Assembly (NCBI GenBank): GCA_031258255.1
Contig: JAIRNC010000105.1
Span: 1-33,817 of the forward strand
DNA from: Synergistaceae bacterium
Lineage (GTDB): Bacteria; Synergistota; Synergistia; Synergistales; Synergistaceae
Direction: 5' to 3'
DNA length: 33,817 nucleotides
Under the pieces are notes generated by a model. The model was given only the letters and a program-made list of their open reading frames with translations. It was not told the DNA's origin and ran no database searches. Below are positions 31,052 to 33,817 of this stretch, one piece after another. How positions within the stretch are numbered: the first letter of the stretch is position 1; each line of letters opens with the position of its first letter. The translations under genes were made by a program, and so were the position numbers.

Positions 31052-31258
31052 CGGCTTGCCCTCCTTGCTTCTTGAAAGAAGGAGGCTGATTTATTCTCGG
31101 AGGCTTGAAGGGCAAAGATTTCAACCCTGCCGAAACCAGCGCCCTGAAACGCTAAGGCGTCATTTTGGGCGTTTAATCAGCGTTCCCGCAGATCAAGATT
31201 CCTTATTTGAATTTTACCACAATATTTCCCGCATTTGCCAAGGGCGGGCCGAAGAAAC
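31052..31258. other. leader of the envelope operon
   Basis: About 200 bp between the sigma gene and the rpsD terminator. It holds the sigma-gene promoter and, within the transcribed leader, the word TTTAATCAGCG (31172-31182), also found at the right end of the foldback element near 12110. A partly matching inverted word (GGAGGCTGATTTA) lies at about 31080-31092, so this may be a decayed relative of that element. No coding sequence was seen. Confidence 0.45.
31211..31241 (-). promoter_or_regulatory. promoter of the sigma factor / envelope operon
   Basis: On the minus strand TTGGCA (31236-31241) is followed 19 bp later by TAAAAT (31211-31216), preceded by TG one base upstream, an extended -10 that tolerates the long spacer. 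It would give a leader of about 155 nt before the TTG start of the sigma gene. No other convincing promoter was found inside the 17-gene operon. Confidence 0.55.
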
Positions 31259-31287
31259 AAAAAAAGCGGGGCCAGCGACGGCCCCGC
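31259..31287 (-). terminator. rho-independent terminator of rpsD
   Basis: A perfect 8-bp GC stem, GCGGGGCC/GGCCCCGC (31266-31273 and 31280-31287), with a 6-base loop, followed on the minus strand by seven T (31259-31265). It lies 28 bp after the rpsD stop codon and separates rpsD from the sigma factor operon. Confidence 0.93.
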
Positions 31288-31314
31288 CTGTTGGAATCAC
31301 ATTCGTCAGTTGGA

Positions 31315-31917
31315 TTACTTCGAGAACAGCTCGACGACCAGGATCTCGTTCACGTCGATGGGTATCTCGTCGCGCATCGGCTCCCTCATCAGAGTGCCGC
31401 TGAACTGCTCAATGTTTCTCTCGATGTAGTTCACGGCGAATCCCTTCAGATCCTGGAAATTCGTCCGGATCAGCTCGTTGTCGCGCGACTTCTCCCGCAG
31501 GGAGATCACGTCACCCGGCTTGCAGCCGTAGGACGGGATATCGACCTTGCGGCCGTTGACCAAGATGTGGCCGTGGTTGACTATCTGGCGCGACTGGCGT
31601 ATCGAGCGACCAAAGCCGATGCGGTAGACCAAATTGTCCAAGCGGCACTCAAGGCCCTTGAGCATGGCCACGCCCGTCGCCTCCGGGCTCTTCTGCCCGC
31701 GCTCGTAGTAGCGGACGAACTGACGCTCCAAGACGCCATAATAAGCCTTGATCTTCTGCTTCTCCATCAGTTGGAGACCGTACTCCGATGATTTCTTTCC
31801 TGCCCGTCCGCCCTTCTGAGCCTGGGCGCTGACTCTCTTCAGCGCTTTAGGATGATTGTAGACGTTCACTCCCAGACGGCGGCAGAGCTTAAACCTGGGC
31901 TCTCTTCTAGTTGCCAT
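31315..31917 (-). CDS. rpsD: 30S ribosomal protein S4
   Basis: A 200-aa primary 16S rRNA-binding protein that nucleates assembly of the small subunit. It begins [18 protein letters not shown], and the S4 RNA-binding domain is clear: [35 protein letters not shown] split over about 112-132, then the C-terminal [17 protein letters not shown]. It is a form without the N-terminal zinc-binding Cys set. Met 31917 is chosen for AAGGAG 7 bp upstream; the frame extends to 31935. It is a single-gene unit with its own promoter and terminator rather than part of the alpha operon. S4 often represses its own mRNA; the 90-nt leader could serve for that, but no known fold was identified. Confidence 0.97.
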   Translation of the reverse strand: MATRREPRFKLCRRLGVNVYNHPKALKRVSAQAQKGGRAGKKSSEYGLQLMEKQKIKAYYGVLERQFVRYYERGQKSPEATGVAMLKGLECRLDNLVYRIGFGRSIRQSRQIVNHGHILVNGRKVDIPSYGCKPGDVISLREKSRDNELIRTNFQDLKGFAVNYIERNIEQFSGTLMREPMRDEIPIDVNEILVVELFSK

Positions 31918-32385
31918 GCTGACACTCCTTTTCAAATACGTAACTTTTCTATCATTAACAGGGAGCGTTCGCGCAAGACAAACCTCAAGGCCCCCTTTTA
32001 TTCAGCCAATGGATTCTACCACTGGGGTAGGGAATTGTAAACAGTTTTTATCTGCAATAAATATCCGCTGCCGGGCGGCTGCCGGGCCTAGGCGGCTTAT
32101 CCACTAACGTCAGGCTTAATCAAGCTCTCTCGACTCTTTTGGGGTCGCTTTCACTGGCCTAGGCTTGCGGCGTGATATTGCGCAATGAACTGACAACACC
32201 TGCGCGACGCACATAGCTACACGCCGTACCATGGGGATGTTGACGGATTCGTCGGAGCCGTGGGCGACAGAGTTACAGAGTTATATCGAGGCTTAATCTC
32301 GGGGCTTAATCGAAGACAAACAAAAAAGGGCGGGTCACTTCTCGCTAATTCCATACCAAAGTGTACGTTGGCAACAAGACGTGCC
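31918..32385. other. non-coding region between rpsD and the DUF3800 gene
   Basis: About 470 bp without a credible gene. The rpsD leader and promoter occupy 31918-32041. The rest is moderately AT-rich with a GC-rich patch (about 32068-32095). The palindrome GCCTAGGC occurs twice (32086-32093 and 32157-32164), and the phrase GGCTTAATC is repeated at about 32113 and 32290. No tRNA gene or clear attachment site was found. Confidence 0.6.
32013..32041 (-). promoter_or_regulatory. strong sigma-70 promoter of rpsD
   Basis: On the minus strand TTTACA (32036-32041), a 17-bp spacer and TAGAAT (32013-32018): five of six matches at each box with ideal spacing. Transcription would start near 32006, leaving a leader of about 90 nt. 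Confidence 0.8.
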
Positions 32386-33153
32386 TCATGGCTTGGCGAG
32401 AGCAAGAAGTTTTTTTTGCATACAATAAGGACAAGTACAGGATTGCTTAAGCGTACTGTGACAGAGACCGTGCAGTCTACCGTCTACAGAGTCAAAATAT
32501 CCTTCAATTATGTTGTAGTATGTTAAATCCGCGTGTTCGTAACGCCTAAAAATAGAGTACGCGATGTGATCCGCAAGCTGAATGCCGCGTGACGCTTTTG
32601 AGTCGACGAACATAGGTACTTCTTGTATATTGGTCAATACATGCCCCCATTTTGTGCCCAGCGTTCTGAAATTTTTCGCGAGACGTTGCAACGTAGTCTT
32701 GTATGATGATTCATCCAAAATAATCAATCCATTGGCCTTTTCATTATTAGAGACATGTTTTCTTTGCAAGAATTGATGAAATCTGCTACATAGATCTTCA
32801 AACGCAAGTTCAACTGGATCTGCGCCAGGAAATTGATTTTTTTCAACGGCACAGGCCAATATTTTTATGCCATTTCTGCTGTCTGTCGCAACTTGCAGTA
32901 CTTTTTTAAGTATATCTAACCTTTCTTGCTTGTTTTTGAATTGCTCCCAGGGGGATTTACGCCCACCGGCAATTTCAGAAGCGTGAAATTCAACTATGTC
33001 TGCCGAATTTGTTGGCAATTCCTCGGCCAAGTTATCTAAATTCTTATTGACCCAGTATAAACTTGTTTCTGGGATGATGAACCCTCCGAGAATGAAGTGA
33101 TTTTCGTTGACATTTTGAGGTGATCCTGAATCATCAAGGTATAACAGATACAT
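32386..33153 (-). CDS. DUF3800 family protein
   Basis: A 255-aa protein of the DUF3800 family, a group with an RNase H-like fold often found in mobile or accessory DNA and suspected to act on nucleic acid. The N-terminal YLDDSG (Asp7, Asp8), EFHASEI (about 55-61), ILDESS (Asp147, Glu148) and the C-terminal QLADHIAYSIFRRYEH (about 192-207) are the conserved acidic and helical blocks. A CTCPYC cysteine motif ends the protein. Base composition is far more AT-rich than the neighbours, with no gene partners, so recent acquisition is likely. Start ATG 33153 has GGAG 8 bp upstream. A role in phage defence is often guessed for the family but nothing here proves it. Confidence 0.82.
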   Translation of the reverse strand: MYLLYLDDSGSPQNVNENHFILGGFIIPETSLYWVNKNLDNLAEELPTNSADIVEFHASEIAGGRKSPWEQFKNKQERLDILKKVLQVATDSRNGIKILACAVEKNQFPGADPVELAFEDLCSRFHQFLQRKHVSNNEKANGLIILDESSYKTTLQRLAKNFRTLGTKWGHVLTNIQEVPMFVDSKASRGIQLADHIAYSIFRRYEHADLTYYNIIEGYFDSVDGRLHGLCHSTLKQSCTCPYCMQKKLLALAKP

Positions 33154-33170
33154 TTCGTCCGCTCCTAAAC

Positions 33171-33209
33171 AATAAATAAAAGGGGCTAAACTATGGAAAG
33201 TCTAACCCC
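33171..33209 (-). terminator. hairpin plus T-tract immediately upstream of the DUF3800 gene
   Basis: On the minus strand GGGGTTA (33203-33209) pairs with TAGCCCC (33182-33188), one mismatch, followed by TTTTATTTATT. It ends just before the ribosome-binding site of the DUF3800 gene, so any transcript from further upstream must pass it. A second hairpin, CTCAC/GTGAG (33210-33214 with 33241-33245), directly precedes it. The arrangement suggests an attenuator. Confidence 0.55.
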
Positions 33210-33293
33210 CTCACACGTTGTAACTTAACAATGCAGCCAAGTGAGATTTAACTCAACGAACCGCCAGAACAGCCCTCTTGACCGCAATCACAT

Positions 33294-33330
33294 AATAAAA
33301 GACAAGCCGCTCCTTGTCAAGCGGCTTGTC
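33294..33330 (-). terminator. perfect 10-bp hairpin with T-tract
   Basis: GACAAGCCGC (33301-33310) and its exact inverse (33321-33330) enclose a 10-base loop; on the minus strand TTTTATTAT follows. It faces the DUF3800 gene, yet no minus-strand gene lies to its right within the window. It may block antisense transcription from under the plus-strand gene at 33443. Confidence 0.7.
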
Positions 33331-33341
33331 AGGCGCGCGCG

Positions 33342-33370
33342 TTGCGCGGCGGGGTGATTTTCGGTATAAT
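33342..33370 (+). promoter_or_regulatory. promoter of the gene at 33443
   Basis: A perfect TATAAT (33365-33370) lies 17 bp after TTGCGC (33342-33347). The -35 is only half consensus. It would give a leader of about 65 nt before the ATG at 33443. Confidence 0.6.
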
Positions 33371-33442
33371 GTCTGCGGTGTGAAGGATCGCATCGTTGTA
33401 AAAATGGAAAATATGCAAGTGTGGGTTCAAGGAGGGATCGAC

Positions 33443-33817
33443 ATGAGCGTTAACAATGTCACGGATGCGAACGCGCTTTTCCTGCGAGAGCTGGAAAATG
33501 CGGCAAAAAACAGGCGAAAGGCCAGCAGCCCGACCGAATCCGAGCGCAAGAAGGCTATGGAGATGTTCGGGAAGGCGCTTCATGACTGCAACAAGGCGAT
33601 GGAGCGCGTGATGGACAAACACATCGAGAGCGTCGCCGAGTCCGCGAAGGAACTCGCCCAGTACCACAGGCGCAAGGCGCTGGCCGACAGGATAAGGGCG
33701 TCCGCGAAAGAGCAGCGCCTGCTAAACGAAAAGATCCTGATCAGCCGGATAAACCAGCGCAACCTCCTGGAAGAGATAAAGGCCGACGACATGGACAAAA
33801 GAGAGCTGCTGGCACGT
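33443..33817 (+). CDS. unknown charged, helical protein (5' end only)
   Basis: An open frame of 125 codons runs off the end of the window with no stop. ATG 33443 has AAGGAGG 7 bp upstream and a TATAAT promoter further up, so it is a real gene despite being incomplete. The sequence is rich in Lys, Arg, Glu and Ala (for example ESERKKAMEMFGKAL, VMDKHIESVAESAKELAQYH, RIRASAKEQRLLNEK), predicting long amphipathic helices or a coiled coil. No signal peptide, membrane helix or known motif is visible. The opposite-strand open frames over this region are shadows. Confidence 0.7.
   Translation, partial: MSVNNVTDANALFLRELENAAKNRRKASSPTESERKKAMEMFGKALHDCNKAMERVMDKHIESVAESAKELAQYHRRKALADRIRASAKEQRLLNEKILISRINQRNLLEEIKADDMDKRELLAR

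Noticed and set aside
31918-32385. tRNA gene or attachment site flanking the DUF3800 gene
   Set aside because: No T-loop or cloverleaf pattern was found, and no direct repeat bounding the gene could be recognised; only short palindromes and phrases recur.
33329-33667. 112-codon minus-strand open frame near the right end
   Set aside because: The plus strand carries a promoter, a strong ribosome-binding site and an open frame across the same bases; the minus frame has no domain and runs antisense.

Overview
The window reads as chromosome from a GC-rich, diderm, LPS-making anaerobe. A complete Kdo/lipid A gene set, LpxI in place of LpxH, one LptF/G-type permease and a minimal three-POTRA BamA fit the Synergistota best; a Negativicutes-type diderm Firmicute is the main alternative. 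The taxonomy is inference from gene content and style; no 16S gene is present.

Layout. 1-215: 3' end of a Gly/Ser-rich repeat protein. 282-1586: a PLP-dependent threonine/serine dehydratase and a small membrane protein. 1587-2158: non-coding, lower-GC DNA with possible attenuator hairpins. 2159-5902: a four-gene plus-strand cassette (acyl-CoA dehydrogenase-fold flavoprotein, PhnD/SsuA-type binding protein without signal peptide, MetE-type zinc methyltransferase, OsmC-fold protein without its cysteine pair). Its codon use is less GC-rich than its flanks, and it ends inside the 3' end of a convergent oxidoreductase gene, so it looks like an insertion. 5856-9830 (minus): SAF-domain oxidoreductase, ZupT-type zinc transporter (apparently with an AUA start) and a PucR-family regulator. 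9943-10458: truncated IS1595-type transposase. 10872-11903: GT8 glycosyltransferase, followed by a foldback (MITE-like) element of about 190 bp and a terminator.

12217-31051 (minus) is the core: 17 consecutive co-directional genes with tiny gaps or 4-nt overlaps. In transcription order they are a sigma-70 family factor, a single-pass membrane protein (possible anti-sigma), bamA, an unknown predicted outer-membrane protein, lpxD, lpxC, fabZ, lpxA, kdsC, an lptF/G permease, lpxI, lpxB, msbA, an lpxK fused to a second LpxB-like domain, kdsA, kdsD and waaA. This supplies acylated UDP-GlcNAc, the lipid A disaccharide, its 4'-phosphate, Kdo synthesis from Ru5P (CMP-Kdo synthase kdsB is not here), Kdo transfer, inner-membrane flipping and the outer-membrane assembly machine. 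A strong promoter precedes the sigma gene, so the outer-membrane programme may be under a co-transcribed sigma factor.

31315-31917: rpsD with a near-consensus promoter and a clear terminator. 32386-33153: an AT-rich DUF3800 gene with an attenuator-like leader, probably acquired. 33443-end: start of an unknown charged helical protein with its own promoter. No tRNA, rRNA or CRISPR array was seen.
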